A DNA stretch of 64,000 nt from Hyphomonas sp. (lineage in GTDB: Bacteria > Pseudomonadota > Alphaproteobacteria > Caulobacterales > Hyphomonadaceae): positions 1,674,001-1,738,000 of the forward strand of contig NZ_CP051230.1 of assembly GCF_017792385.1 (NCBI RefSeq), written 5' to 3'. This document shows positions 17,841 through 26,606 of this stretch, in pieces. The notes under the pieces were generated by a model. That model searched no databases, had not been told where the DNA came from, and worked only from the letters and a program-made list of their open reading frames with translations. Position numbers and translations under genes: made by a program. The stretch's first letter is position 1. Every line of letters begins with the position of its first letter.

Positions 17841-17875
17841 TTACCGGCAAAATAGAGAAATGCCGGTAAATGTTC
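17838..17875 (-). promoter_or_regulatory. Palindromic promoter/operator at the start of the nucleotidyltransferase gene
   Basis: Minus strand: -35-like TTGAAC (17875-17870), 17-base spacer, -10-like TATTTT, then 8 bases to the ATG. Two perfect 12-base arms, CATTTACCGGCA (17838-17849) and TGCCGGTAAATG (17861-17872), separated by 11 bases, overlap the spacer and the start codon. The predicted transcript starts at or next to the ATG. Binding of a dimeric repressor here would shut the gene off; the regulator is unknown. Confidence 0.6.
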
Positions 17876-17944
17876 AAGAGCTATCTTTTGCTGGGTGAGG
17901 CAATGCAGCGACCGACCTCTGGGCGACATGTTTATTGTGCGAGG

Positions 17945-20386
17945 TCATTCGGCGGCAAGCGGGACGTGAAACCCATGGCCCGGCCACCGGGCGAGGAGCT
18001 CCGCAGCCCAGCCCTGACCACGTCTGGTGAGGAAGGCCTCTGCGAAATCGGGAGCCGGCGTCTCGCTGCGCAGCTCGTCGATCAGCGCTTGAGATTCGGG
18101 ATCCGACGACCCACAAAAGGCAAGGCCAATCGGACCGAGACCGAGATCGAAGACACGCGCACCGTCCGGCGACTGGAAGTAATAGTCCCGCTTGGGCGTG
18201 GCCTCGGCGATGAGATTGATCTGCCTGCGATTGAGGCCGAACCGCTCATAGACCTGTTTCTGGAGCGGTTCGCGGGCCCGTTCATTTGGCAGGAAGATAC
18301 GGGTCGGGCAGCTTTCGATCAGGGCTGGTGCGATGCTGGAGCGCTCAATGTCGGCAAGGCTTTGGGTGGCGAAGATGACCGCAACATTCTTCTTGCGAAG
18401 TGTCTTCAGCCATTCGCGCAGGCGCTTTGCAAACAGCGGATGATCGAGGAAGAGCCAGGCTTCATCGAGAATGACAAGGGTCGGAGCCCCGGTGAAGCGG
18501 GCTTCCAGGCGATGGAAGATGTAGGAAATAACAGGCGGGGCGGCCTGCGGGCTTGCCATCAGGTCTTCCATTTCGAAACAGGCAAGATCCGATAGCGACA
18601 GCGCGTCATGATCGCCGTCGAGCAAACGCCCATGCGGGCCTTCCAGCGTGAAGGGGTGGAGGGCCGAGCGAAGGGCGTCGTCCTGGAGGAGGAGGCTGAG
18701 ACCGGTCAGCGTTCGCTCCTCGGCCGGTGCGCTGGCGAGCGACTGGACGGCTTTCCAAAGGCGCGCCTTGAGATCGGGCGTCAGGGTCAGACCCTCAGCT
18801 TCAGCAAGGCCGGCGAGCCAGTCGGCGGCAAAGCGGGCGTCTTGTTCATGGCTTATGTCCCGGAGGGGTTGCAGGCTGGGCTGGGCCGCGCCGCCGAGCT
18901 CGATATGGGCGCCGCCCATGGCAAGCGTGGCCGCGCGGGCCGAACGCCCCTTGTCGAAGATGAAGACCTGGGCGCCGTCATAGCGGCGCCACTGCATGGC
19001 GATAAGGGACAGGAGAACAGATTTGCCGGCCCCTGTCGGGCCGACGATGAGCGTGTGGCCGACATCACCATGATGAAGGTTCAGGCGGAACGGCGTGGTG
19101 CCATCGGTCTGCGCATCGATGAGCGCGGGCGCCTTGAGATGGCGATTCTCGGCCTCGCCGGCCCAGACCGCTGAAATCGGCACCATGTGGGCGAGGTTCA
19201 ATGTGTGCAGGATGGGCTGGCGGACATTGGCATAGGCATGGCCCGGCAGGCTGCCGAGCCAGGCATCGACGGCGTTCAGCGTCTCGCGAATGACCGTAAA
19301 ACCGCGGCCTGTAATGATGCGTTCGGCGAGGCGGAGCTTTTGTTCGACAATTGCAGGGTCCTCGTCCCACACGGTCAGGCTGGTCGTGACATAGCCATAG
19401 GAGACAAGATCGCTGCCGAGTTCCTGCAGAGCGGCGTCGGCATCGGCGGCCTTGTTGTCGGCATCATTGTCAACGAGCGCAGCCTGTTCGTTGAACATGG
19501 TCTCGCGCAGAACTGCCCCAATGGATTTGCGCTTCGCAAACCAGTGGCGGCGCTTCTTGCCAAGCAGCTTTTCTGCCTCTGTCTTGTCCATCGCGATGAA
19601 GCGCGTGGTCCAGCGATAGGAAAAGCCCTGGCGGTTCAGTTCATCGAGAATGCCGGGCAGGGTTGTTGCGGGGAAGCCTAGAATGGTGAGCGTGCGGAGA
19701 TGCGCCTCGCCGAGCTTGGGTTCGAGGCCGCCGCTAAACGGGCTGTCGGCAAGCACCGCATCAAGAAAGACGGGGAGTTCGGGGACCGCGACGGGGTGGT
19801 GTTTTGTCGAGATGGTGGCGTGAATATAGGTGAGCGTGTCTTCATCGCCGAGGCGTTCGATCTCGGTGAGGCAGGTTGCAAGGAGGTCGAAGGTTCGCTC
19901 AGCCTGCCGTTCAAAGGCGGCGAGCCTGGCGCGCCAGTCCGTCATGCCTTCGGCTTCGGCCCGCTCAATCAGCGCCTTCTCGGCCCGACCAACCGCATCG
20001 GCAGGGGGGAGCCAGAGCAGGGTGAGATAGAACTGGCTCTCAAACCGCATTCCTGACTGTTCCGCGGCCAGCGCGCGTTCCTCGTCGACCAGCCAGGAGG
20101 CGGCATCCGGGAATTCCGAGATGGCATAGTCTGATTGTGGACGCCGGACGGCCTCAAAGAAAAGCGCCCAGCCGCCCCCGAACCGGCGCAGCACATTGTT
20201 GACGCGCGCGGTCACCGCGACGAGTTCCTCTTCGGTCGAGCTTTCAAGGTCGGGGCCGCGATAGCGAAAGCTGGTCTGGAAGCTGCCATCCTTGTTGAGC
20301 ACCACGCCGGGACTCACGAGGCAGGCCCAGGGGAGGTAATCTGCGAGATGCTTGGCGCGCGGGCGGTATTCGGAAAGGTTCAGCAT
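17945..20386 (-). CDS. trbE: Conjugal transfer ATPase TrbE (VirB4 family)
   Basis: 813 residues, full length. Starts MLNLSEYRPRAKHLADYLPW, typical of TrbE. The Walker A motif GPTGAGKS lies near residue 450 and Walker B LVILDEAWLFLD near residue 640. The following FATQSLADIERS is a conserved VirB4 motif. It energises pilus biogenesis and substrate transfer at the inner membrane. It overlaps the trbD stop by 7 bases. The usual next gene, trbJ, is displaced about 1.4 kb downstream by the nucleotidyltransferase insertion. Confidence 0.97.
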   Translation of the reverse strand: MLNLSEYRPRAKHLADYLPWACLVSPGVVLNKDGSFQTSFRYRGPDLESSTEEELVAVTARVNNVLRRFGGGWALFFEAVRRPQSDYAISEFPDAASWLVDEERALAAEQSGMRFESQFYLTLLWLPPADAVGRAEKALIERAEAEGMTDWRARLAAFERQAERTFDLLATCLTEIERLGDEDTLTYIHATISTKHHPVAVPELPVFLDAVLADSPFSGGLEPKLGEAHLRTLTILGFPATTLPGILDELNRQGFSYRWTTRFIAMDKTEAEKLLGKKRRHWFAKRKSIGAVLRETMFNEQAALVDNDADNKAADADAALQELGSDLVSYGYVTTSLTVWDEDPAIVEQKLRLAERIITGRGFTVIRETLNAVDAWLGSLPGHAYANVRQPILHTLNLAHMVPISAVWAGEAENRHLKAPALIDAQTDGTTPFRLNLHHGDVGHTLIVGPTGAGKSVLLSLIAMQWRRYDGAQVFIFDKGRSARAATLAMGGAHIELGGAAQPSLQPLRDISHEQDARFAADWLAGLAEAEGLTLTPDLKARLWKAVQSLASAPAEERTLTGLSLLLQDDALRSALHPFTLEGPHGRLLDGDHDALSLSDLACFEMEDLMASPQAAPPVISYIFHRLEARFTGAPTLVILDEAWLFLDHPLFAKRLREWLKTLRKKNVAVIFATQSLADIERSSIAPALIESCPTRIFLPNERAREPLQKQVYERFGLNRRQINLIAEATPKRDYYFQSPDGARVFDLGLGPIGLAFCGSSDPESQALIDELRSETPAPDFAEAFLTRRGQGWAAELLARWPGHGFHVPLAAE

Positions 20387-20634
20387 GAGAGATGCTCCGC
20401 ATGGCGGGCCGAGCGGCTAGCGACAGCTATGAAATCCGGGTCCTGTCGCGCGACCATTACGGCGGCGCTATGGCCGACAATCCAGAGGATCAGGCCTGGC
20501 AGCCAGAGGCGAAGGCCAAGGGCAAGGGCGGCCGCCAGCGTGCCGATGGCGATGGCAGCCGCGCGCGGCGCTCCCGCCATCAGGATCGGCTCGGTGAGCG
20601 AGCGGTGCAGGGGGATTTCATAGCCCTCGGCCAT
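20380..20634 (-). CDS. trbD: Conjugal transfer protein TrbD (VirB3 family)
   Basis: 84 residues from the ATG at 20634, which overlaps the trbC stop (ATGA). It starts MAEGYEIPLHRSLTEPILMAGAPR, the characteristic VirB3/TrbD opening. Two hydrophobic helices follow (AAAIAIGTLAAALALG and LWLPGLILWIVGHSAAVMV). VirB3 proteins work with the VirB4 ATPase in the inner membrane. A longer reading frame extends upstream but only duplicates trbC/trbB sequence out of frame. Confidence 0.93.
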   Translation of the reverse strand: MAEGYEIPLHRSLTEPILMAGAPRAAAIAIGTLAAALALGLRLWLPGLILWIVGHSAAVMVARQDPDFIAVASRSARHAEHLSC

Positions 20635-20966
20635 CAGAAGTTGGCTCCGCCGCCGAAGGAGAAGAAGGTGAGGAAAAAGCTCGTGGCCGCAAAGGCGATC
20701 GACAGCCCGAACACGATCTGGATCAGCTTGCGCATGCCGCCGGACGTCTCCCCGAAAGCGAGGGCGAGGCCGGTGAGCGTGATGATGATCACCGAGACGA
20801 TGCGGGCGACCGGTCCCTCGATTGAGGCGAGGATTTGGTCGAGCGGGCCTTCCCAGGGCATACCTGAGCCGGCGGCATAGGCTGGCGCAGAGAGCGTGGC
20901 GGTCAGGGTCAGGCCGACCGCAAGCGGCAGCACCTTTCCGAACATGTTTGTCCTTGTGCGTATCAT
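20634..20966 (-). CDS. trbC: Conjugal transfer protein TrbC (VirB2 pilin family)
   Basis: 110 residues: signal sequence (LPLAVGLTLTATLSAPAYAA) then a short mature pilin with two hydrophobic helices (VARIVSVIIITLTGLALAFGE and LIQIVFGLSIAFAATSFFLTFF). TrbC/VirB2 proteins are processed, sometimes cyclised, and polymerise into the conjugative pilus. The start overlaps the trbB stop by ATGA. Confidence 0.93.
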   Translation of the reverse strand: MIRTRTNMFGKVLPLAVGLTLTATLSAPAYAAGSGMPWEGPLDQILASIEGPVARIVSVIIITLTGLALAFGETSGGMRKLIQIVFGLSIAFAATSFFLTFFSFGGGANF

Positions 20967-21958
20967 TGTATGGCTCCTTGCTGGACAATGGAAAATCTGG
21001 GCGCGGCGAGAGGTTCAGTTGTGTAGGTCTCGCCATCGAAACCGGTGATGCGGATGGCGTCCTCGACGCGGCGGGTGCCGCTCGCACGCGACAGGTAAAC
21101 GACGATGTCGATCGCTTCTGCTATCAGCGCGCGTGGAATGCTCGGGCTGGCTTCGCCGATGAGCTGTTCGAGCCTTGTGAGCGCGCCATGGGCAGAGTTT
21201 GCGTGCAGGGTGGTGAGGCCGCCCGGATGGCCGGTGTTCCAGGCCTTGAGAAGATCGAGCGCTTCTGGCCCGCGCACCTCGCCGACAATGATACGGTCCG
21301 GCCTCAATCTAAGGGTTGAGCGCACCAGGGTTCGCAGATCCGCGCCGGCCTTGTCGGTACGCAGGGCGACATGATCGGGGCCTGTGACCCGAAGTTCTCG
21401 TGTGTCTTCCAGCAGGATGATCCGGTCATCGGTAAAGCCTGGCTCAGCCAGCAGCGCGTTGGCAAAGGTGGTTTTACCGGACGATGTGCCGCCCGCGATG
21501 AGGATATTGGCGCGGGTTTCAATGGCGGCGCGAAGCGCTGCGGCGAGGGCCGCCGGGAGTGTGCCGGCGGCAACATAATCCGACAGGGTGATTGGCGTGG
21601 CGGAGGGCTTCCGGATGGCAAAACAGGGCGCGGTTGCGATCGGGGGGAGGAGCCCCTCAAACCGTTCGCCCGTCTCCGGAAGCTCCGCCGACACGATGGA
21701 GTGGTTGTAGGCATCCTTATTTCCGAGGCTTGAGGCGACGATCCGGATGACGCGTTCGCGGTCTTCCGGCGACAGCACAGTATCCGTGAGAGTGAGACCG
21801 ATGCCTGCCTGTTCGAGCCAGAGGCGGCCGTCCGGATTGACGAGGACTTCCATGACATCGGGGGCTTCAAGCGCCCGTCGAATGGCAGGACTGAAGGCGG
21901 TGCGGAGCATCGCGACCTGGCGGTCGCGTGTTTCTTGGTGTGTTCCGGTCTGGGTCAC
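20963..21958 (-). CDS. trbB: Conjugal transfer ATPase TrbB (VirB11 family)
   Basis: 331 residues. Secretion hexameric ATPase with Walker A GGTSSGKTTFANALL near residue 157, the Asp box (ILLEDTRELRV), Walker B-type region (RIIVGEVRGPEALDLLKAWNTGHPGG) and His box (TTLHANSA). It acts on the cytoplasmic side of the mating pore. I chose the GTG at 21958 because GGAG lies 9 bases upstream; a TTG at 21979 is in the same frame. It is first in the trb operon. Its expected upstream neighbours (traG and the CopG-like gene) are instead 27 kb away in opposite orientation. Confidence 0.96.
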   Translation of the reverse strand: MTQTGTHQETRDRQVAMLRTAFSPAIRRALEAPDVMEVLVNPDGRLWLEQAGIGLTLTDTVLSPEDRERVIRIVASSLGNKDAYNHSIVSAELPETGERFEGLLPPIATAPCFAIRKPSATPITLSDYVAAGTLPAALAAALRAAIETRANILIAGGTSSGKTTFANALLAEPGFTDDRIILLEDTRELRVTGPDHVALRTDKAGADLRTLVRSTLRLRPDRIIVGEVRGPEALDLLKAWNTGHPGGLTTLHANSAHGALTRLEQLIGEASPSIPRALIAEAIDIVVYLSRASGTRRVEDAIRITGFDGETYTTEPLAAPRFSIVQQGAIQ

Positions 21959-22253
21959 TTGCCCGCTCTCCGATCTCAAACTCTAAGGCGAAGATTGCCT
22001 GCGAGTGACGCTGCCGGGGAGTTCGAGGCGGGGCCAATCCGGCCATCGCGATTCAGGGAGATTCAGAGAGCTGCAAAGCTAGGCCCGCGGCTGAGCGGCG
22101 AGTCGCGTGTCAGGCGAAATCGCTTATGGGTATTGAGGATTCTAAAGATGCTAGTAGGCAAATTTCTCTACCTTAGAGGTCGTTCTGCGAAGGTCGTCGG
22201 GCGCCAAAGTGCCGTTTTTCATTGAAATTTTTTATCGTGAGGTTTTGTGAAAC

Positions 22254-22269
22254 TTGGCACACGCCTTGC
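22254..22269 (+). promoter_or_regulatory. Sigma54-type (-24/-12) promoter of the FseA-like gene
   Basis: TTGGCAC-ACGCC-TTGC fits the RpoN consensus (YTGGCAC-N5-TTGC, GG-N10-GC spacing) at all 11 fixed positions. Predicted transcription start is near 22281. The Shine-Dalgarno GGGGAG (22286-22291) stands 6 bases before the ATG at 22298, giving a short, well-formed leader. An enhancer-binding activator would be required; none is recognised in the window. Confidence 0.6.
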
Positions 22270-22297
22270 GCGAATTCCCCAGACTGGGGAGTTGATG

Positions 22298-23143
22298 ATG
22301 AAGACATATGCTCTGAAAAGCGATGGTGTGCTGAAGCACTATGATTATCTCTGGCGTCTGTCGGCTGATCGCTGGGCCTGGGAATATCTGCGCCGGAATG
22401 ATGATTTTCTCGAAGATGCCGAGACCTGGTCGCCCGACCATGTCTCTGATCGTATCGCCTGCAACAATACGCGCATCATCAAGTCGCGCGTGCCACAGAA
22501 CCTTGCTCATCGCTGGGGCCTCGCGATGATGCCGGATCCACGGGCCAATGGAATCGACGCTGACGTGATCTGGCAGCGCGACGTGTTTCCCGATCAGTTC
22601 GAAGTCCATGTCAGCCCGCGGGCACCTGATGAAGTGTGTGATATTTTCGAGCGCACAGTACCGATCTGCAAGGTGACGCTTTTCACTGATCGGCAGGGGC
22701 GGGAATTCCTCCTGCTTCGTGGCAATGGGTGTGTGGTCCAGATTCGTTGCAGCGGGCTTTCCCTACTCAGCCTCGAGCCGGTTCGGATGAAGCTCCAGCT
22801 GTCGGACGTCGATGCCTATGAACGCCAGCTCAAGGCGTACAAGGAAGCGCTCGCCATTTACGGGCCGGCGCCGGATACCCAGGAGCCGCTCTGGAGCAAA
22901 CGAACGCAAATGCTGCGTGACGGGCTTGTGGCCCTGGATTGCCAGGCGCTTGGCTTCAGCCGCAAGGAAATTGCGCGGGTACTTTATGGTGCTGAGGCTG
23001 TCGAGGAGGGCTGGTCAACAGGGGCCTCCAATATGAAGGACAGCCTTCGCTATCTGATCAACAAGGCTGAAGGCCTGCGGGATGGCGGGTATTTGATGGA
23101 GCTGCTAGGCGCGCAATTGGGACCGGATCGAGTGGCGGCTTAA
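22298..23143 (+). CDS. DUF6499-DUF2285 transcriptional activator (FseA-like)
   Basis: 281 residues from the ATG with the best-spaced ribosome-binding site. The N-terminal DUF6499 region contains YDYLWRLSADRWAWEYLRRN. The C-terminal DUF2285 part carries a helix-turn-helix-like segment (GFSRKEIARVLYGAEAVEEGW) and SLRYLINKAEGLRDGGYLMEL. In Mesorhizobium symbiosis ICEs the equivalent FseA is made by programmed frameshifting of two ORFs and activates the excisionase gene rdfS. Here the two domains are naturally one ORF. An RdfS-like gene is at 36241. An IS1182-family element is inserted one base after its stop codon. Confidence 0.85.
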   Translation: MKTYALKSDGVLKHYDYLWRLSADRWAWEYLRRNDDFLEDAETWSPDHVSDRIACNNTRIIKSRVPQNLAHRWGLAMMPDPRANGIDADVIWQRDVFPDQFEVHVSPRAPDEVCDIFERTVPICKVTLFTDRQGREFLLLRGNGCVVQIRCSGLSLLSLEPVRMKLQLSDVDAYERQLKAYKEALAIYGPAPDTQEPLWSKRTQMLRDGLVALDCQALGFSRKEIARVLYGAEAVEEGWSTGASNMKDSLRYLINKAEGLRDGGYLMELLGAQLGPDRVAA

Positions 23144-23212
23144 TCCCGTGGCTGTCTAAAAACCCATTTGGTTGAGACCGCGGGCCGACACGATTTTAGT
23201 CGAGCGTCTCCA

Positions 23213-24824
23213 TTATGCCCGGATCGCGGCGATGAGCGGCTTCACGCCGATAATTGCGATCATGCGCTTCAGATTATAGGCGAGCACAGACAGGCTCATC
23301 TCCGTTTTCACGTTTTTGAGGCCTTTTGTCAGGAGATGACACGGTCCCATCCATGATTTGAGCGTACCGAATGGGTGTTCGACCGTGCGCCTTCGGATAC
23401 TCATCGCCTCAGGCATCGCGTCGAGTCGCGCCAGCATGGCATCAATGTTGTCCTCATGCTCCCAGCGCTTGATCCGCCGGAACGGCCCGGTCGTACAGCG
23501 CGGTTTCAAGGCACACATTCCATACTTCGTGGTCCAGTAGGAATGAAGCGTCTGACCCTTTTCGACACTGGTGAAGCGATAGGTTTGCGTTTCGCTGGCT
23601 GGACAGCGATAAGCATTTTCGTCCGAATTGAAGGTGAAGTCATTCTTGCCGTATCTGCCAGCTGCCCGGGACCCGGACGTGTAGGGCTTCGGGACATAAG
23701 ACGTGATTCCGTCGTTTTCGCAGGCCTTCACGTGCTCGCCGCTAAAGTAGCCGCGATCGGCAAAGACGGTCATCGTCTCAGCACCCAGCGCGACCTTCGT
23801 CTTCTTTGCCAGCCTCGCCAGATGACTACGGTCGTGCACATCGTTCGTAACATCATGGGCGATGATCAGATGATGTTCGGTATCGACGGCCGTCTGGACA
23901 TTGTAGCCGACGACGCCGGAGGCCTTGAGACTGGTCGACATGGCGCTGGCATCGGGATCGGTGAGCGAAACCTGGTTATCGGGTGATGCGGTGACTTCAG
24001 CCTCCAGAGCCTGAAGCTCTTTGAGCTTCGCTTTCATGGCGGAGACCTTGTCTCGCAGTTTGTCAGCCTTCTCCTCCGCGACATCACCGTTCTGGGCATC
24101 GGCGATGTCCAGCGACTGAAGATAGCGCTCGATGCTCTGCTCGACCTGTCCGATCCGGCGCTTCAGCTTGCCGCACGTATAATTCTTCTCCCGGGCATTC
24201 ACTGCCTTGAACTTCGCGCCATCGATAGCTGCCACCGCCTTGGCAAACAGGCCGATCTCCCGGCAAAGGACTATGAACTGTGCACAGACAGCCTGGATCG
24301 CCGGCCCATTATCCTTCCTGAAGTCGGCAATGGTCTTGAAGTCGGGTGCCAGCCGTCCCGTCAGCCACATCAGCTCAATGTTGCGGTTCGCTTCCCGCTC
24401 AGGCCCGCGGCTCGACTGGATGCGATTGAGATAACCATACACATACAGCTTCAATAGCGTTGCCGGATGATAGGCCGGACGGCCTGTCGCCTTCGGCTGT
24501 GCCCGTGCAAAACCAAGTGCCATGAGATCCAGCTGATCAATCAATGGTCTTGAAGTCGGGTGCCAGCCGTCCCGTCAGCCACATCAGCTCAATGTTGCGG
24601 TTCGCTTCCCGCTCAGGCCCGCGGCTCGACTGGATGCGATTGAGATAACCATACACATACAGCTTCAATAGCGTTGCCGGATGATAGGCCGGACGGCCTG
24701 TCGCCTTCGGCTGTGCCCGTGCAAAACCAAGTGCCATGAGATCCAGCTGATCAATATAGACATCGATCACGCGAACCGGGTTGTCCTCGTCGAGATAGTC
24801 TTCCAGGCTTGCCGGTAATAGCAT
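23213..24824 (-). pseudogene. IS1182-family transposase broken by a tandem duplication
   Basis: The intact protein would be about 465 residues, starting MLLPASLEDYLDEDNPVRV at 24824 and ending at 23213. It has the N-terminal transposase-associated domain and a DDE catalytic region (AAIDGAKFKAVN, TVFADRGYFSG, RRRTVEHPFGTLKSWMG). A 214-bp tandem duplication (214 is not a multiple of 3) shifts the frame after residue 95. Translation from the true start stops at once, while an internal ORF of 443 residues begins in the duplicated copy without the N-terminus. The element is probably not autonomously mobile now. Confidence 0.9.
24328..24755. repeat. Perfect 214-bp tandem direct duplication inside the transposase gene
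   Basis: Copy 1 is 24328-24541 and copy 2 is 24542-24755; I found no difference between them by eye. In the unduplicated sequence the segment is bounded by CAAT at both ends, a 4-base microhomology that could have primed slippage. Identity implies a recent event, or an assembly artefact. Confidence 0.92.
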
Positions 24825-24927
24825 TGCCTGCGCCCGATCATGACCCTCGACGAACCGTCCAATGCCCAGCCTCCTACGTGGATGCTCGCAGTCTGAACTG
24901 ATTTGGCGTTTTCACACAGCCACTCCC

Positions 24928-25183
24928 GAAAGCAGCCATCGGGCGATCGGGGGCCTGAAAGACAGAATATCGCCAAAGGCAGATACTTGACTACATGGTC
25001 TGGATGACCGCAATCGGCGCAATATGAGACGGACGAAAATTAAAGTCGTGTCGCCAAGACGGGTAACAAGCGGGCAGAGCAAAGTGTGTTGCGAACGTCA
25101 TATACCAGCGCAATTTGATACTTAGAAACCCTTTGATCCCAATATCATCCCTCACGAACACGGCTGGACATCTCAAGTCACTC
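24928..25183. other. Intergenic region between IS and MarR gene
   Basis: 256 bases, comparatively AT-rich, with no ORF of note, no tRNA and no strong hairpin that I can see. Confidence 0.4.
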
Positions 25184-25660
25184 CTAAGGGGCGGTCTCTT
25201 GAGACTTCAATGCATCACGTATGGCCGAAAGTACGCTCGCGGACTCAGCCAGATCATCCGCCTCTACCGAAGCAAATGCTCGCGCTGCAACGCGCTCCGC
25301 AGATTTTGCAAAATCTTCGGCGCGCTGGCGGGCCAATCGCGTTGGAACAATGCGCCAGACCCGTCGGTCGGCTGCGTCCCTCTCGCGTGAGACATAGCCA
25401 GAGTTTTCCAGCTGGTCGATCAGCGCGCCGACGGAAGGACGGGCGATGTCGAGCGCCTCTGCAAGCGCTGTTTGCGTGGGGCTATCCAGTCTCAATACAT
25501 AAACCAGCACATGCCATTGTGATCTCGTAAGGCCAATGGCCTCCATTTCCCTGTCAAATGCTATGCGCAACAGACGGGTGACTTCCCCGAGAAGAAAACT
25601 GAAGTCAATTCTGGGGTCTCCCTTGAGATCAAAGCCAAGTGACCGCGTCGAAAGCGCCAT
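25184..25660 (-). CDS. MarR-family transcriptional regulator
   Basis: 158 residues from the ATG with GGGGA 6 bases upstream (an in-frame ATG at 25672 is possible). Winged helix-turn-helix core: LTRSQWHVLVYVLRLDSPTQTALAEALDIARPSVGALIDQLENSGYV followed by the wing ERDAADRRVWRIVPT, all classic MarR. It is divergent from the hydrolase-thioesterase-RND operon. Perfect inverted repeats lie in the shared promoter, so it most likely represses both itself and the efflux operon until a small, probably aromatic or acyl, ligand binds. Confidence 0.93.
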   Translation of the reverse strand: MALSTRSLGFDLKGDPRIDFSFLLGEVTRLLRIAFDREMEAIGLTRSQWHVLVYVLRLDSPTQTALAEALDIARPSVGALIDQLENSGYVSRERDAADRRVWRIVPTRLARQRAEDFAKSAERVAARAFASVEADDLAESASVLSAIRDALKSQETAP

Positions 25661-25681
25661 AATTTTCCCCATTTACACTCA

Positions 25682-25714
25682 TTGTAAGGAGACTTACAAA
25701 TAGGATGCTTACAA
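25682..25714. promoter_or_regulatory. MarR operator between marR and the efflux operon
   Basis: Perfect palindrome TTGTAAG-GAGA-CTTACAA (25682-25699), with a further half-site CTTACAA at 25708-25714. It sits between the two divergent start codons, where MarR dimers typically bind. Confidence 0.75.
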
Positions 25715-25736
25715 GATCCTACCCCGGAGGCGTTCT

Positions 25737-26606
25737 GTGAACAAGGCTGTCGGACGAATGAATGCACAGGGGCTCTCATTAGCCATGAGCTCGTTTGGTG
25801 ATCCTGCAGCGCCCCCGGTAATTTTCGCGCATGGCGGCGGGCAAACCCGGCACGCCTGGAAGGCCGCTGCGAAAACGCTCGCATATGAGGGCTATTTCTC
25901 GACGGTGCTGGACCTTCGCGGACATGGCGATAGCGATTGGGCAGCTGACGGAGACTACTCACTAGAAGCCTTTGCGAGTGACTTGATTGATGTTGCAGGG
26001 CAACTGTCGGGCGCGGGCACCCGGCCACACCTCGTTGGGGCCTCTCTTGGCGGGCTTGCTGCAATCGTCGCAGCTGGCATGCTGGCACGTGACGCGTTTA
26101 TGTCAGTTACTCTTGTTGACATTGCGCCGAATATGGATGCGGCCGGGGTTGCCAAAGTGGTCGGTTTTATGGGCGCTCACATCGAGGAAGGTTTCGAATC
26201 CCTGGAACAGGCCGCCGATGTCATCGCAAAATATCTTCCGCATCGCCCCCGCCCAGATGACCTTGAAGGTTTGCGGAAGAATTTGCGCCAAGGGGAGGAT
26301 GGGCGCTGGCGCTGGCATTGGGACCCGGCCTTCATTACGGGCGTAATGCAGCGATCGGCAGTTACACGCACTGGCGATCTCGAACAGGCGGTAAGGGACA
26401 TTTGTGTGCCGCTTCATCTCATTCGCGGGCGCATGAGTGAGCTCGTCTCAGAGGACTCCGTTACCGCCTTCCGGGCGCTCGCCCCAAATGCGCATTTTAC
26501 CGATGTCGCTGGGGCACGCCACATGGTGGCGGGAGACCGCAATGATGTGTTCACGGATGCCGTTGCCGCTTTTTTGCGTCAGGTGGGCGAGGAGGCCCCG
26601 GTATGA
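25737..26606 (+). CDS. Alpha/beta-fold hydrolase
   Basis: 289 residues. The oxyanion region HGGGQTRHAWK, the DLRGHGDSDW loop, the nucleophile elbow GASLGG (Ser near residue 103), an acid within GRMSELVSED and the catalytic His in GARHMVAGD are all present, so the enzyme should be active. The GTG start has GGAGG 6 bases upstream. It is first in a coupled operon with a thioesterase and an RND pump under MarR control, implying a detoxification role. Esterase, lactonase and epoxide-hydrolase-like activity cannot be told apart by sequence reading. Confidence 0.9.
   Translation: MNKAVGRMNAQGLSLAMSSFGDPAAPPVIFAHGGGQTRHAWKAAAKTLAYEGYFSTVLDLRGHGDSDWAADGDYSLEAFASDLIDVAGQLSGAGTRPHLVGASLGGLAAIVAAGMLARDAFMSVTLVDIAPNMDAAGVAKVVGFMGAHIEEGFESLEQAADVIAKYLPHRPRPDDLEGLRKNLRQGEDGRWRWHWDPAFITGVMQRSAVTRTGDLEQAVRDICVPLHLIRGRMSELVSEDSVTAFRALAPNAHFTDVAGARHMVAGDRNDVFTDAVAAFLRQVGEEAPV

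Larger units (their letters stand above)
23148..24923 (-). mobile_element. IS1182-family insertion sequence, internally duplicated
   Basis: 1,776 bases. Related ends: left GTGGCTGTCTAAAAAC and right (reverse complement) GTGGCTGTGTGAAAAC, with partial matching continuing for about 35 bases. The 4-bp direct repeat TCCC at 23144-23147 and 24924-24927 is the likely target duplication. Without the internal 214-bp duplication it would be 1,562 bp. The insertion lies immediately after the FseA-like gene, so it could uncouple that gene from anything once downstream. Confidence 0.88.

Noticed and set aside
20380..21087. 235-residue frame containing trbD
   Set aside because: Only the last 84 codons are TrbD-like; the upstream part lies out of frame in trbC and trbB.
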